Below are positions 27,661 through 36,549 of a stretch of 64,000 bases of DNA, in pieces. Position numbers and translations under genes: made by a program. A model generated the notes under the pieces. That model was not told the origin of the DNA, did no database searches, and was given only the letters and a program-made list of their open reading frames with translations. Each line of letters begins with the position of its first letter. Within the stretch, counting starts at the first letter, position 1. Source of the DNA: CAVVMA01 sp963788205 (lineage in GTDB: Bacteria > Desulfobacterota > Binatia > Binatales > Binataceae); the NCBI GenBank assembly GCA_963788205.1, contig CAWBGG010000005.1, positions 580,520 to 644,519 of the forward strand, in the 5' to 3' direction.

Positions 27661-27699
27661 AAGGCCCCGGTCCCCGGATCGGGGGCCGCCCTTTATTTT
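27661..27699 (+). terminator. Intrinsic terminator
   Basis: GGCCCC and GGGGCC form the stem of a hairpin with a 13-base loop, followed by CCCTTTATTTT. It lies 34 bases before the SD of the next plus-strand gene. What it ends on the plus strand is unclear; 27548-27660 shows no gene. Confidence 0.55.
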
Positions 27700-27732
27700 G
27701 GGCGCGGGGAGGGGCAGGATCGGGGGCAGGAG

Positions 27733-28095
27733 ATGGTGAAAATGAACCTCCGCCACGCCGCCGCCCTCGCGCTCACGGGCTGGTATTTGATGATCCCGCC
27801 ATACGGCAGTGTGGATTCGGGTGAGTCTCCACCATTAGCCGACTGGACTATCCAGGGGGTGTTCGACAGCCGCAAGGCTTGCACCGAGTTCCAAAAATCG
27901 TGGCGGGGCCTAGTGTCCGATATGACGCCGGATAATGTGGGCGGCCTGTACAAGAACATGACTAACGACATGGAACTTCGCGAACTTCAAATCAGACGGC
28001 TGCGTGATATAACCGCGCGCTCTCGATGTCTGGCTAGCAACGACCCTCGCCTCAAGGGGAAGCATCCCACTTCATCGGATGATCCCGCAAATTAA
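27733..28095 (+). CDS. Hypothetical exported protein
   Basis: 120 residues with an N-terminal hydrophobic stretch (HAAALALTGWYLMI) that may be a signal peptide. The mature part has DWTIQGVFDSRKACTEFQKS, a pattern seen in many small periplasmic proteins where one Cys pairs with a later Cys (here SRCLAS). A GGCAGGAG site is next to the first ATG and 10 bases before a second ATG (27742), so either may be used. Not a recognised family. Confidence 0.6.
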   Translation: MVKMNLRHAAALALTGWYLMIPPYGSVDSGESPPLADWTIQGVFDSRKACTEFQKSWRGLVSDMTPDNVGGLYKNMTNDMELRELQIRRLRDITARSRCLASNDPRLKGKHPTSSDDPAN

Positions 28096-28146
28096 AGCCT
28101 GCAAGTGATCTCTATCGGTGACGGAGTAGACGAAGGAGCGAGAAAA

Positions 28147-28509
28147 ATGGACTCATGGAGCGAAGAAACGAAAGCCCGACATAGAGCCGAGATCGATGCA
28201 GTACGTGACCTTTTGCTGCAATGCGCGAATTCGCGCCGCAGGATTACCTATGGCGAGGTGGGAAAGCAGATAGGAAAAGGGGCTTTCCATTTTCGCACCC
28301 AGGGACAAATACTGGGGGCTATTTCCCGCGACTCCTACAGCGAAAGGCGTGTGATGCTGTCGGCTGTAGTGGTCGATCAAACAGGCTCTCCCGGCGAAGG
28401 GTTTTTCACTCTCGCCCAAACGCTAGGTTTGCGGTTCGACGATAGGCTCCTGTTTCATCGGCAAGAACTGACCCGAGTTTTCGACGCCTATTCGCAGACC
28501 CACGGGTAG
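28147..28509 (+). CDS. Hypothetical protein, alkyltransferase-like or winged-helix fold
   Basis: 120 residues. After a helical start it reads RRRITYGEVGKQIGKGAFHF, then QILGAISRDSYSERRVMLSA and VVVDQTGSPGEGFF. The ITYGEVG...IG stretch resembles the helix-turn-helix part of MGMT/ATL proteins, but the PCHR active site is absent; the V-x-x-x-x-G-x-PG-x-GF ending is a known signature of an unassigned family on mobile DNA. ATG at 28147 has AAGGAG nine bases before. It starts 51 bases after the exported-protein gene and may be co-transcribed. Confidence 0.6.
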   Translation: MDSWSEETKARHRAEIDAVRDLLLQCANSRRRITYGEVGKQIGKGAFHFRTQGQILGAISRDSYSERRVMLSAVVVDQTGSPGEGFFTLAQTLGLRFDDRLLFHRQELTRVFDAYSQTHG

Positions 28510-28583
28510 ATGGCGTGTCCCTGATCCGGGGCCGCTTTTTCCGGTAAATGGCTGGTAAAGGGGAATGGGGCGACTCGGAAGCC

Positions 28584-28607
28584 GAAAACCCCGGAAACGG
28601 GGCTTTC
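28584..28607 (+). terminator. Hairpin after the 28147-28509 gene
   Basis: A ten-base stem with one mismatch (GAAAACCCCG with CGGGGCTTTC) closed by a GAAA tetraloop. The tail is short on T. A second inverted pair, GGAATGGGG (28562) and CCCCATTCC (28631), flanks it. Confidence 0.6.
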
Positions 28608-28656
28608 ACTAGGAAATAAGGGCATAATTCCCCATTCCAAGACCCCCATTTCCCCT

Positions 28657-28826
28657 TGCTGCTCAAGCACGAAGACGACCGCGGGAAGGCGGAGCATGCC
28701 TCCAGCAAGTCCGCGTCTGCTGCTTTGTCCAGAGATAGCGGGCGGCGCGCCGTATAGACATAGACTCGCCGGCGCGATTGTAATTGCAAAGGTGAGGTTG
28801 ATGAGTTGCAGAACGGCGTGGGGGAT
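28657..28826 (+). repeat. Long direct repeat, copy C (leader of the SBBP gene)
   Basis: Matches copy A (25296-25470) over its whole length with about 17 differences and a five-base gap. Here the end of the repeat is the true start of the SBBP gene (ATGAGTTGCAGAACGGCG). This says the SBBP gene originally followed moxR directly. Confidence 0.88.
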
Positions 28827-31800
28827 TTTCCTCGCGGCGCTGATCCTCAGCCAGGCCGGCGCGACCGCGGCGCTGCGCGCAAACGCGTCGTCCGATTTCC
28901 GCTCGAACCGGACCATACTCCACTCTGATCGTCTCCCGCTTGCCCGTGGCGCGACGCTCGGCGCCGGCTACGGCGAGTTGCCGCTTAGTTTCGAGCCCAA
29001 TCAGGGCCAGAGCGATCGGCGGGTCAAATTCCTCTCGCGCGGCAACGGCTACTCGCTGTTCCTGACCGCCACTGAAGCCGTGCTGGCTTTGAGCAAGCGC
29101 GGCCAGCAGGACCCGCCCGAAATGTCGGACCCGCGCGAACGGATACCGCGCGTCGCGCCGGGGTCGAGCACAGCGCGGCGCAAGGGCGAGGTCGCGATCG
29201 TCCGGGTGGGATTGGTGGGCGCGAATCGGAATCCGCTCGTCGAGGGTATCGATCCGCTCCCGGGCACGGCCAACTACTTTATCGGCAAAGACCCGCACCG
29301 GTGGCGCACGCGAATTCCGACTTACTCGCGGGTTAGATACGGCAAGGTCTACCCGGGGATCGACCTGGTCTATCACGGCAGCAACCAGCGCGAGCTGGAA
29401 TATGACTTCGTAGTTGCGCCGGGCGCCGACCCCGCCGCGATCGCGCTGCGCTTCGATGGCGCCCGGCGCCTGACGCTCAACGGCCGCGGCGATCTGATCG
29501 TGCACGTCGCCGGTGGCGAGCTGATCGAGCATGCGCCCGTGGTGTTCCAGAGTATCGGCGGCGTGCGACGAACCGTCGCGAGCCGCTACCGGCTGCGCGG
29601 GAGCCGGCAGGCCGTCTTCGAGTTCGCGGCCTATGATCACACCCGCGCGATGGTGGTGGATCCCGTCCTCGCCTATGCCACCTACCTTGGTGGAAGCGCG
29701 GCTGCGTCTTCGGCCTCGGCCATCGCGGCTGACGCCGCCGGCAACGCCTTTGTGACCGGCAACACTGAGTCGCCCCAGTTTCCGGCCGCCGCGGCTGCGT
29801 TTCAGATCGCCCTTGAAGGCAGCCAGAACGCGTTCGTTACCAAGCTCAACGCAGGCGGCACCGCGCTGGTGTACTCCACCTACTTGGGCGGATCTGAAGC
29901 TGACGCCGGCGCCGGTATCGCAGTGGACGCGGCCGGCAACGCGTATGTGACCGGATCTGCCTCTTCGCAGAACTTTCCGACCACGGCCGGTGCGTTTCAG
30001 GCCGCGCTCAAGGGCGGCACCGACGGGTTCGTAACCGAGCTCAACCCCAGCGGTACGGCGCTGGTCTATTCCACCTACCTGGGCGGAAGCGGAAGTGACA
30101 GCGCCACTGCTATTGCGGTCGATAGCACCGGCAACGCGCACGTCACTGGACACACCGGCTCGGCTGATTTTCCGACTACGGCTGGTGCCTTTCAGGCCAC
30201 TCTCAACGGTGGCGCCAACGCCTTCGTGGCCGAGCTCGCTCCGGGCGGTGGCGCGCTGGTGTACTCCACCTATCTCGGTGGAAGCTTGGCTGATAATGCT
30301 CTTGGCATCGCGGTGGATAGCGCCGGCAACACCTATGTTAGTGGCGAAAGCGCCTCGCAGGACTTTCCAACCACCGCTGGCGCGTTCCAGACGACCCTCA
30401 ACGGCCTCGCTAACGCCTTCGTAGCCAAGCTCAACGCCAGCGGCATGGCGCTCGCCTACTCCACCTACCTGGGTGGAAGCCGGATCGACGCGGCCACCGG
30501 CATTGCGGTGGATAGCGCCGGCAACGCATATGTAAGTGGCGAAACCCGGTCGGGCAACTTCCCGACCACCGCGGGTGCGCCCCAGCCCGTTCTCAAGGGC
30601 AACCCCAATGCGTTCGTGACCGAGGTCAATCCGGGCGGCACCGCGCTAATCTACTCCACTTACTTCGGCGGAACCGGTATGGACGTCGCCAGCGGAATTG
30701 CACTGGATGGCGCCGGCAACGTATATGTGACTGGCTCTACCACCTCGACCAACCTCGCCACTACGACCGGCGCGTTCGAGACCGCGTTTAACGGCGGCTT
30801 CGATGCGTTCGTATGCGAGTTCAACCCGAGCGGCACGCTCGCGTACTCCACTTATCTCGGGGGAAGCGGAACTGATGCGGGCGACGCCATTGCCGTCGAT
30901 AGCACCGGCGATGCGTACGTGACCGGCTATACCGGCTCAACTAACTTCCCGGCTACGGCCGGCGCGTTCCAGACTTCGCTCAAAGGCAGTCAGAACGCAT
31001 TCGTGGCCAAGCTCAACCCGGCCGGTACCGCGCTCGTCTATTCCACCTACCTTGGGGCAAGCCCCGGAGACATGGGGAAGAGCATCGTGGTCGATGCAGC
31101 GGGCCACGCGTACATCGCCGGGACCGCCTACGCGACCAACTTTCCGATCAGTTCTACGGCCAACTATCCGGTTACGGACGGCGCGTTCCAGACCGTGATC
31201 GATGGCAGCGCGGACGCGTTCGTTACCGAGCTAAACTCGACCGGTACGGCGTTGCTCTACTCCACCTATCTCGGCGGAAGCGGGTCGGACTCCGCCAATG
31301 GTATCGCGGTGGATGCGAACGGCAACGCCTATGTGACTGGCGCTACCAACTCGACCGACTTTCCGACGACGGCCGGAGTGCTGCAGACCGCCCTTAAGGG
31401 CCATGACGACGCGTTCGTGGCCCGGCTCAGCGCGACGGGCGCCACGCTATCGTACTCAACCTACCTCGGCGGCAGCGGGCCTGAGGTAGCCAACGGTATT
31501 GCGGTAGATGCCGGCGGCAACGCCTATGTGACTGGGAGCACTGGCTCTGGCGACTATCCGGTGACCGCCGGCGCGTTCCAGAGCACTCTCAAGGGTAGCG
31601 CAAACGCGTTTGTTACCAAAGTCAACTCATCCGCCACAGCGGTCGCGTACTCTACCTATCTGGGAGGAAGCGGAGCCGATTCCGCCACCGGTATTGCGCT
31701 CGACGCTGCCGGCAATGGCTATGTGACTGGCTATACCGATTCGATCGATTTCCCGACTACGGCCGGTGTGCTCCAGAGTGCGCCCAAGGGCGCCGGCGAC

Positions 31801-33057
31801 GCGTTCGTGACCAAGCTCAACCCGAGCGGCACGGCGCTGGTGTATTCCACCTACCTGGGCGGCGCCGCGATTGACGCCGCCGCCGGCATCGCGGTTGATA
31901 CCGCCGGTAACGCCTATGTTAGCGGCGAAACCGGGTCGGCTGATTTTCCCGCCACCGCCGGCGCCTTCCAGACCATGCTTAAGGGCAGCGCAAACGCATT
32001 CGTCGGCAAGCTTAATCCCAACGGCACGGGGCTGGTGTATTCCACCTACCTAGGCGGCAGCGCGATTGACGCCGCCGCCGGCATTGCACTCGATCCGGCA
32101 GGCAACGTCGATGTGACCGGCCAAACCGGCTCGGGTGACTTTCCGGTCACGGCCGGCGCGTTCCAGACCGGCCTCAAAGGCAGCTCGAACGCGTTCCTGA
32201 CCGAGCTCAATCCGGCCGGTGCGGCGCTCGCGTATTCGACCTACCTGGGCGGCAGCGGGATTGATGCATCCAATGCGATTGCGGTGGACAGCGCCGGGAG
32301 TGCGTATGTAACTGGCTATACCACTTCGACCGACTTTCCCGCCACGGCAGGCGCGGTCCAGACCGACTCTCAGGGTTACGAGGCCGCGTTCGTGGCAAAA
32401 TTTCCGCCCGCGGCAACTCCCACACCGACCCCAAGCTCGCTATCGATCACGCCTCCATCGGTGAACTTCAACCAGACGGGCATCGGCACTGCGGTGAGCG
32501 CCATGATCAAGCTCAAGAACATCGGCAAGAACAAGCTCTCCGGCTCGTTGAGCAATAGCGGACTGGCTGGAACTCCGTTCAGCCTCGCGGCCGGCGCGGG
32601 CGCTTTTCAGTTGGCGCGAAATCAGACCAAAGCGGTCACTATAAAGTTCAAGCCGGCCTCGCCTATCACCTACTTCGGCACTATCACGATCAAGAGTAAC
32701 GATCCGGGCAACCCGGCCGCACAGGTCGGAATCAGCGGGACCGGAGTGCCCGGCACGCTCTCGGCGCCGAGCGCGCTCAACTTTCCCGCGGTCAAGGTGC
32801 ACCAGAGCAGGTCGCTTAACCTCTCGATCAAAAACACGGGACTGGGCGTTCTGCGCGGGAGCATCAACACGAGCAAGCTGACCGCGCCGTTCAGCGCCAA
32901 GGGCGGCAGCTTTACCCTGCGCCACGGCAAAAGCCGCGCGATAGCCGTAAAGTTCGCGCCGGCCGCGGCGGGCATGTTCCAGCAGACGATTTTGATCACC
33001 AGCGACGGCGCACCGCCCAGCAGCGCGTCGGTCTCCTTAATCGGCATCGGCAAATAG
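28801..33057 (+). CDS. Giant SBBP-repeat surface protein with ASH domains
   Basis: 1418 residues. Signal peptide (about 1-25), then a DUF7948-type domain (about 55-290: LPLSFEPNQGQSDRRVKFLS, GTANYFIGKDPHRWRTRIPT, YRLRYGKVYPGIDLVYHG-like), about 14 SBBP repeats of 60-70 residues with the core YSTYLGGSxxDxxxxIAVD, a Pro-Thr hinge near 1205, and two C-terminal ASH/choice-of-anchor-D domains. Such proteins are exported beta-propellers of unknown role. The ATG at 28801 has AGGTGAGG before it and begins within repeat copy C. The ASH domain is of the same kind as in the three NHL proteins, so they may share a surface-anchoring path. Confidence 0.9.
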   Translation: MSCRTAWGIFLAALILSQAGATAALRANASSDFRSNRTILHSDRLPLARGATLGAGYGELPLSFEPNQGQSDRRVKFLSRGNGYSLFLTATEAVLALSKRGQQDPPEMSDPRERIPRVAPGSSTARRKGEVAIVRVGLVGANRNPLVEGIDPLPGTANYFIGKDPHRWRTRIPTYSRVRYGKVYPGIDLVYHGSNQRELEYDFVVAPGADPAAIALRFDGARRLTLNGRGDLIVHVAGGELIEHAPVVFQSIGGVRRTVASRYRLRGSRQAVFEFAAYDHTRAMVVDPVLAYATYLGGSAAASSASAIAADAAGNAFVTGNTESPQFPAAAAAFQIALEGSQNAFVTKLNAGGTALVYSTYLGGSEADAGAGIAVDAAGNAYVTGSASSQNFPTTAGAFQAALKGGTDGFVTELNPSGTALVYSTYLGGSGSDSATAIAVDSTGNAHVTGHTGSADFPTTAGAFQATLNGGANAFVAELAPGGGALVYSTYLGGSLADNALGIAVDSAGNTYVSGESASQDFPTTAGAFQTTLNGLANAFVAKLNASGMALAYSTYLGGSRIDAATGIAVDSAGNAYVSGETRSGNFPTTAGAPQPVLKGNPNAFVTEVNPGGTALIYSTYFGGTGMDVASGIALDGAGNVYVTGSTTSTNLATTTGAFETAFNGGFDAFVCEFNPSGTLAYSTYLGGSGTDAGDAIAVDSTGDAYVTGYTGSTNFPATAGAFQTSLKGSQNAFVAKLNPAGTALVYSTYLGASPGDMGKSIVVDAAGHAYIAGTAYATNFPISSTANYPVTDGAFQTVIDGSADAFVTELNSTGTALLYSTYLGGSGSDSANGIAVDANGNAYVTGATNSTDFPTTAGVLQTALKGHDDAFVARLSATGATLSYSTYLGGSGPEVANGIAVDAGGNAYVTGSTGSGDYPVTAGAFQSTLKGSANAFVTKVNSSATAVAYSTYLGGSGADSATGIALDAAGNGYVTGYTDSIDFPTTAGVLQSAPKGAGDAFVTKLNPSGTALVYSTYLGGAAIDAAAGIAVDTAGNAYVSGETGSADFPATAGAFQTMLKGSANAFVGKLNPNGTGLVYSTYLGGSAIDAAAGIALDPAGNVDVTGQTGSGDFPVTAGAFQTGLKGSSNAFLTELNPAGAALAYSTYLGGSGIDASNAIAVDSAGSAYVTGYTTSTDFPATAGAVQTDSQGYEAAFVAKFPPAATPTPTPSSLSITPPSVNFNQTGIGTAVSAMIKLKNIGKNKLSGSLSNSGLAGTPFSLAAGAGAFQLARNQTKAVTIKFKPASPITYFGTITIKSNDPGNPAAQVGISGTGVPGTLSAPSALNFPAVKVHQSRSLNLSIKNTGLGVLRGSINTSKLTAPFSAKGGSFTLRHGKSRAIAVKFAPAAAGMFQQTILITSDGAPPSSASVSLIGIGK

Positions 33058-33331
33058 GGCCGGGTCATTAACTCGAATATCGGGAGAGAGCATTTTCAAA
33101 GATCCATCCGCCGGCGAATAATTCTTCAGGGCGGCTTCCGATTCCGGTGGCCGAATGCTGTCATTCCCTGCGCCGCCGCCCCGCGTCCGCCCAGATCCAG
33201 GGCCGGATGCACGCCTTCATCGGGCCTTAAAACCGGCCCTGGTTCTCGCGGTCGGCTTGACGCGCGCCGCTCGGTTTCCTAGTCTCTGTGCGGCCGCGAT
33301 CACGCCACCTGAGCCAACGGGAGAAACCGCA

Positions 33332-34714
33332 ATGTCAAGCCGCACAAGGGCAAGCCGTCCTGTTCTCTGGGCGATGGCTGCGATCGCCTTGAGTCTTATT
33401 AGCCCCAGCGCGACAAGCGCGATCTGCCCTAGGGGGTGCCCAGCAAACTCGTTCTGCCAAGGAGACCAATGCGTCACATCGATTCCGAATCCCTGCGCGG
33501 GGTGTACCCCCCCCAACGAATGCATAAACAACATCTGCCTTCACGTTCCGCCTAATAATTGTCCAACAGGGGAAACCCCATGCCCCAGCGGTTTTGCAAC
33601 CAACCGTACCTGCGTCAATCTGTCTAATAACCCTAACTTTTGCGGAGACTGCTTCATTCAATGTACCGAGGGGGCGAGCTGTTCCAAGGGCGTTTGCACG
33701 TGCACCTCCGGAAATTGCACGACGTGTCCCCCCGGGAAGGCCGACTGCAATAACAATAACGTTTGTATAGATCTCGCAGGAAACAATTACCACTGCGGGA
33801 TGTGTAACAATGCCTGCTTATCCCCCATGAACGGTGTCAACGGCTGTTTCAACGGCAAGTGCACGCTCACCTGTGACAAGGGCTACTGCCCTAACGGCAG
33901 TGGCCAGTGCAATAGCGCTAATACTCAGACAGATCCCAATAATTGCGGAACGTGCGGGAACGTCTGCTCGGGGGGCCAGACCTGCCAGGGTGGCGCCTGC
34001 AGCTGTCCGAGCGGCACTTCCCAGTGCGGCAACAGTTGCGTCAATGAGAGCAACGATCCGAACAACTGCGGGGCCTGTGGAAACGCCTGCTCAAACGGCA
34101 ACACCTGCCAAGGTGGCAAATGTGCCTGTCCGGCCGGGCAAACGAGCTGTGGCGGCACTTGCGTGGATACTAAATCCGACCCCAAGAATTGCAAGTCCTG
34201 CGGCAATGTCTGTTCAGCCCCCTCACATGGGACCTCCACTGGCTGCTCCAACGGAACGTGCACTTGGAGCTGCAACAGCGGCTCTATGGATTGCAACGGC
34301 AGCAGTTGCTCGCAGTGTCCTACGCCGCCTGCGAGCGCTCACGTCGCTTGTACTAACGGATATTGCGGGTGGCTCTGCAACAACGGCTATAAGAACTGTC
34401 CTGGCAACAGCTGCACGCCGGAGGGCCAGACCTGCGGTGGCTGTAGTTCGAGTGAGACGGACTGCAACGGGGTCTGCAAAGATTTGAAGACCGATCCGAA
34501 CAACTGCGGGGGTTGTGGCGTGTACTGCGGGGCCGGGTTTACGTGCACGAACGGAATATGCACAAGCACCTCAAGCCCGACGCCCTTCAAGTGCACCAAC
34601 GACCCGACAGACTGTAACAGCCCGTGCCCGGACAACTGCAACCAGTGCACGTCTGGGACCAACAATTCATATTGTACTGGGCAGAATTTCACCTATGCCT
34701 GTTACTGCCAATGA
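33332..34714 (+). CDS. Cys-rich secreted repeat protein
   Basis: 460 residues with a signal peptide (about 1-30, ending SPSATSA). The mature protein holds over 70 cysteines in tandem units such as DPNNCGACGNACSNGNTCQG and CPAGQTSCGGTCVDTKSDPK. This pattern is common in myxobacterial and deltaproteobacterial extracellular proteins, where it forms disulfide-linked EGF-like or 'Stigma'-type modules. No enzymatic motif. ATG at 33332 with GGGAGA eight bases before. A 274-base gap after the SBBP gene has no gene. Confidence 0.85.
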   Translation: MSSRTRASRPVLWAMAAIALSLISPSATSAICPRGCPANSFCQGDQCVTSIPNPCAGCTPPNECINNICLHVPPNNCPTGETPCPSGFATNRTCVNLSNNPNFCGDCFIQCTEGASCSKGVCTCTSGNCTTCPPGKADCNNNNVCIDLAGNNYHCGMCNNACLSPMNGVNGCFNGKCTLTCDKGYCPNGSGQCNSANTQTDPNNCGTCGNVCSGGQTCQGGACSCPSGTSQCGNSCVNESNDPNNCGACGNACSNGNTCQGGKCACPAGQTSCGGTCVDTKSDPKNCKSCGNVCSAPSHGTSTGCSNGTCTWSCNSGSMDCNGSSCSQCPTPPASAHVACTNGYCGWLCNNGYKNCPGNSCTPEGQTCGGCSSSETDCNGVCKDLKTDPNNCGGCGVYCGAGFTCTNGICTSTSSPTPFKCTNDPTDCNSPCPDNCNQCTSGTNNSYCTGQNFTYACYCQ

Positions 34715-34872
34715 TGCTGCCGGTGCACGGTCGGTAGGTTCACGGTCCGGTCGCCGGGGGAGAAAGCCGGTGACCTCCGGGTTCCCGATTATGCCGTCGA
34801 AGATTTCGAACGGGGCCGCCTGACCCTGCGCGGCGGCGAGGAGCGCCGGCGGCGTTAGAAGCGCCGGCGTGA

Positions 34873-35124
34873 ACATTTGTTGCCGAAACTACCCCACTGA
34901 ACTATTTGATCTTGATTGAGCATCTGGATGTCCTACCCAAACTCTTCGATGAGCTTTTGGTCCCGACCTCTGTTGTAGGCGAACTCAAGCATCCCGAAGC
35001 TCCAATCGCGGTACAGCGGTGGAGCGCGAAACCTCCGAAATGGCTGAGGGTTCGCCGCATTAGCGGCATCGATCCCGCTCTCGACTACCTCGGAGCAGGC
35101 GAGCAGGAAGCGATTGCACATTAG
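34873..35124 (+). pseudogene. PIN-domain toxin remnant (DUF3368 type)
   Basis: The frame reads TFVAETTPLNYLILIEHLDV, then LPKLFDELLVPTSVVGELKH, WSAKPPKWLRVRR, and stops at GAGEQEAIAH. Intact DUF3368 PIN toxins start VVADTSPLNYLxLI and continue another 60 residues after GExEAIALA. Here the first catalytic Asp is Glu, no ATG or GTG is in frame near the start, and the C-terminal third with the remaining acidic residues is missing. It is a dead toxin gene. No antitoxin gene is recognisable in 34715-34872. Confidence 0.75.
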
Positions 35125-35145
35125 CCAGTCAATGAGGCGGGCGCG

Positions 35146-36549
35146 ATGACTAAGCAGCGCATCCTGATTCAGGGCGGTCATATCCTCACGATGGACCCGC
35201 AATTGGGCGATCTGCCCGCCGGCGACGTGTTGGTGGAAGACGATCTCATCACGGCGATCGCGCCCCGAATTCAGGCCCTCGATGCCGAGCTGATCGACGC
35301 TCGCGGCCATATCGTGATGCCGGGGATGGTGGATACTCATCGCCATACCTGGCAGACGCAGATGCGCGGGCTGTGCGCCGACTGGACGCTCAATGACTAT
35401 TTCAATGGTGTCCGGCTGGCGCTGTGCCGGGCTTACAACCCTGAGGATGTCTACATCGGCAACTACCTCGGCGCGCTCGAAGCGATCAACGCCGGTGTCA
35501 CGACCATCCTGGATTTCTCGCATTGCAACAACACCCCGATGCACGCCGACGCGGCGCTCGACGGCCTGTCGCACGCGGGAATCCGGGCGCTGTTCTGTTA
35601 CGGCTTCTTCGCCTCGAGCCCTGATAGCCGTGCGTTCGCCACGCACAGCGCGCGCATCGCCGACCTCGAACGAATTTCCGCGTCGTTACAGCCCGGTGGA
35701 TTGCTGACTACCGGTGTGGCGCTCACCGAAGTTGGATTGGTTCCATGGGCCGACACGATGGCCGAGATCGAAGCGGCGCGGCGCGTGGGCGGACGAATCG
35801 CCGCGCATACCGGATGCGTATGGGGTTCGGCGATTTGCATGGGCGTGCGCGAGATGGACGCCGCCGGTCTGCTCGGCGCCGACCAGGTGCATATCCATTG
35901 CAATGCGCTTGGCGACGAAGAATGGGCGATGCTGGCGCGGTCCAACGCCAAGGTCTCGATCTCGCCCGAGACCGAGCTGAACATGGGGATGGGCGCGCCG
36001 GTGTTCGGCAAATGCCGCCAGTTCGGAATCAAGCCCACGCTCAGTTGCGACATCGTGTCGCTGAATTCGGGTGACTTGTTCACCCAGATGCGGCTGGGGC
36101 TCGCCTATCAGCGCTTCGCAGACAACGACCTGATCAATCGTTCAGGCGCAATGCCCGAGAAGCTCAGCTACCGCGCGCGCGACGTGCTGCAATGGGTAAC
36201 CGTCAACGGCGCGCAGGCGTGCGGGCTCGAAGCGAAGGTCGGCTCGCTCGCGCCCGGCAAGCAGGCCGACCTGATCGTGCTGGGCGGCGATTCGTTCACG
36301 ATGCGCCCGCGGCACGACGCCGCGGGCAGCGTGGTGTTCCAGGCCACGGCGCATGACGTGCGCGACGTGATGATCGCGGGCCAGCTGGTCAAGCGCGCCG
36401 GCGCGCTGATCAAAGTCGATCTGCCGCGCGTGCTCGACCGCGCCGAAAAGTCCGCGCGGGAGATTCTGGCGCGCGTCAGCGCCGACGCGCCGGAGTCACC
36501 TCTCTCTTCACTGCCGATTCTGCGGCGCGATCGGGAGCGTCAGGTATGA
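35146..36549 (+). CDS. Amidohydrolase family protein (TrzN/AtzA-like)
   Basis: 467 residues. Metal-dependent hydrolase of the ring-deaminase/chlorohydrolase class. Metal ligands are seen in MVDTHRHTWQTQ (HxH), GGRIAAHTG, and VHIHCNAL, and the C-terminal PGKQADLIVLGG stretch of the composite domain is present. The short N-terminal beta domain starts MTKQRILIQGGHILTMDP. Members act on purines, s-triazines and related compounds; the substrate here is open. It overlaps the end of the convergent CocE gene by 42 bases. Confidence 0.9.
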   Translation: MTKQRILIQGGHILTMDPQLGDLPAGDVLVEDDLITAIAPRIQALDAELIDARGHIVMPGMVDTHRHTWQTQMRGLCADWTLNDYFNGVRLALCRAYNPEDVYIGNYLGALEAINAGVTTILDFSHCNNTPMHADAALDGLSHAGIRALFCYGFFASSPDSRAFATHSARIADLERISASLQPGGLLTTGVALTEVGLVPWADTMAEIEAARRVGGRIAAHTGCVWGSAICMGVREMDAAGLLGADQVHIHCNALGDEEWAMLARSNAKVSISPETELNMGMGAPVFGKCRQFGIKPTLSCDIVSLNSGDLFTQMRLGLAYQRFADNDLINRSGAMPEKLSYRARDVLQWVTVNGAQACGLEAKVGSLAPGKQADLIVLGGDSFTMRPRHDAAGSVVFQATAHDVRDVMIAGQLVKRAGALIKVDLPRVLDRAEKSAREILARVSADAPESPLSSLPILRRDRERQV

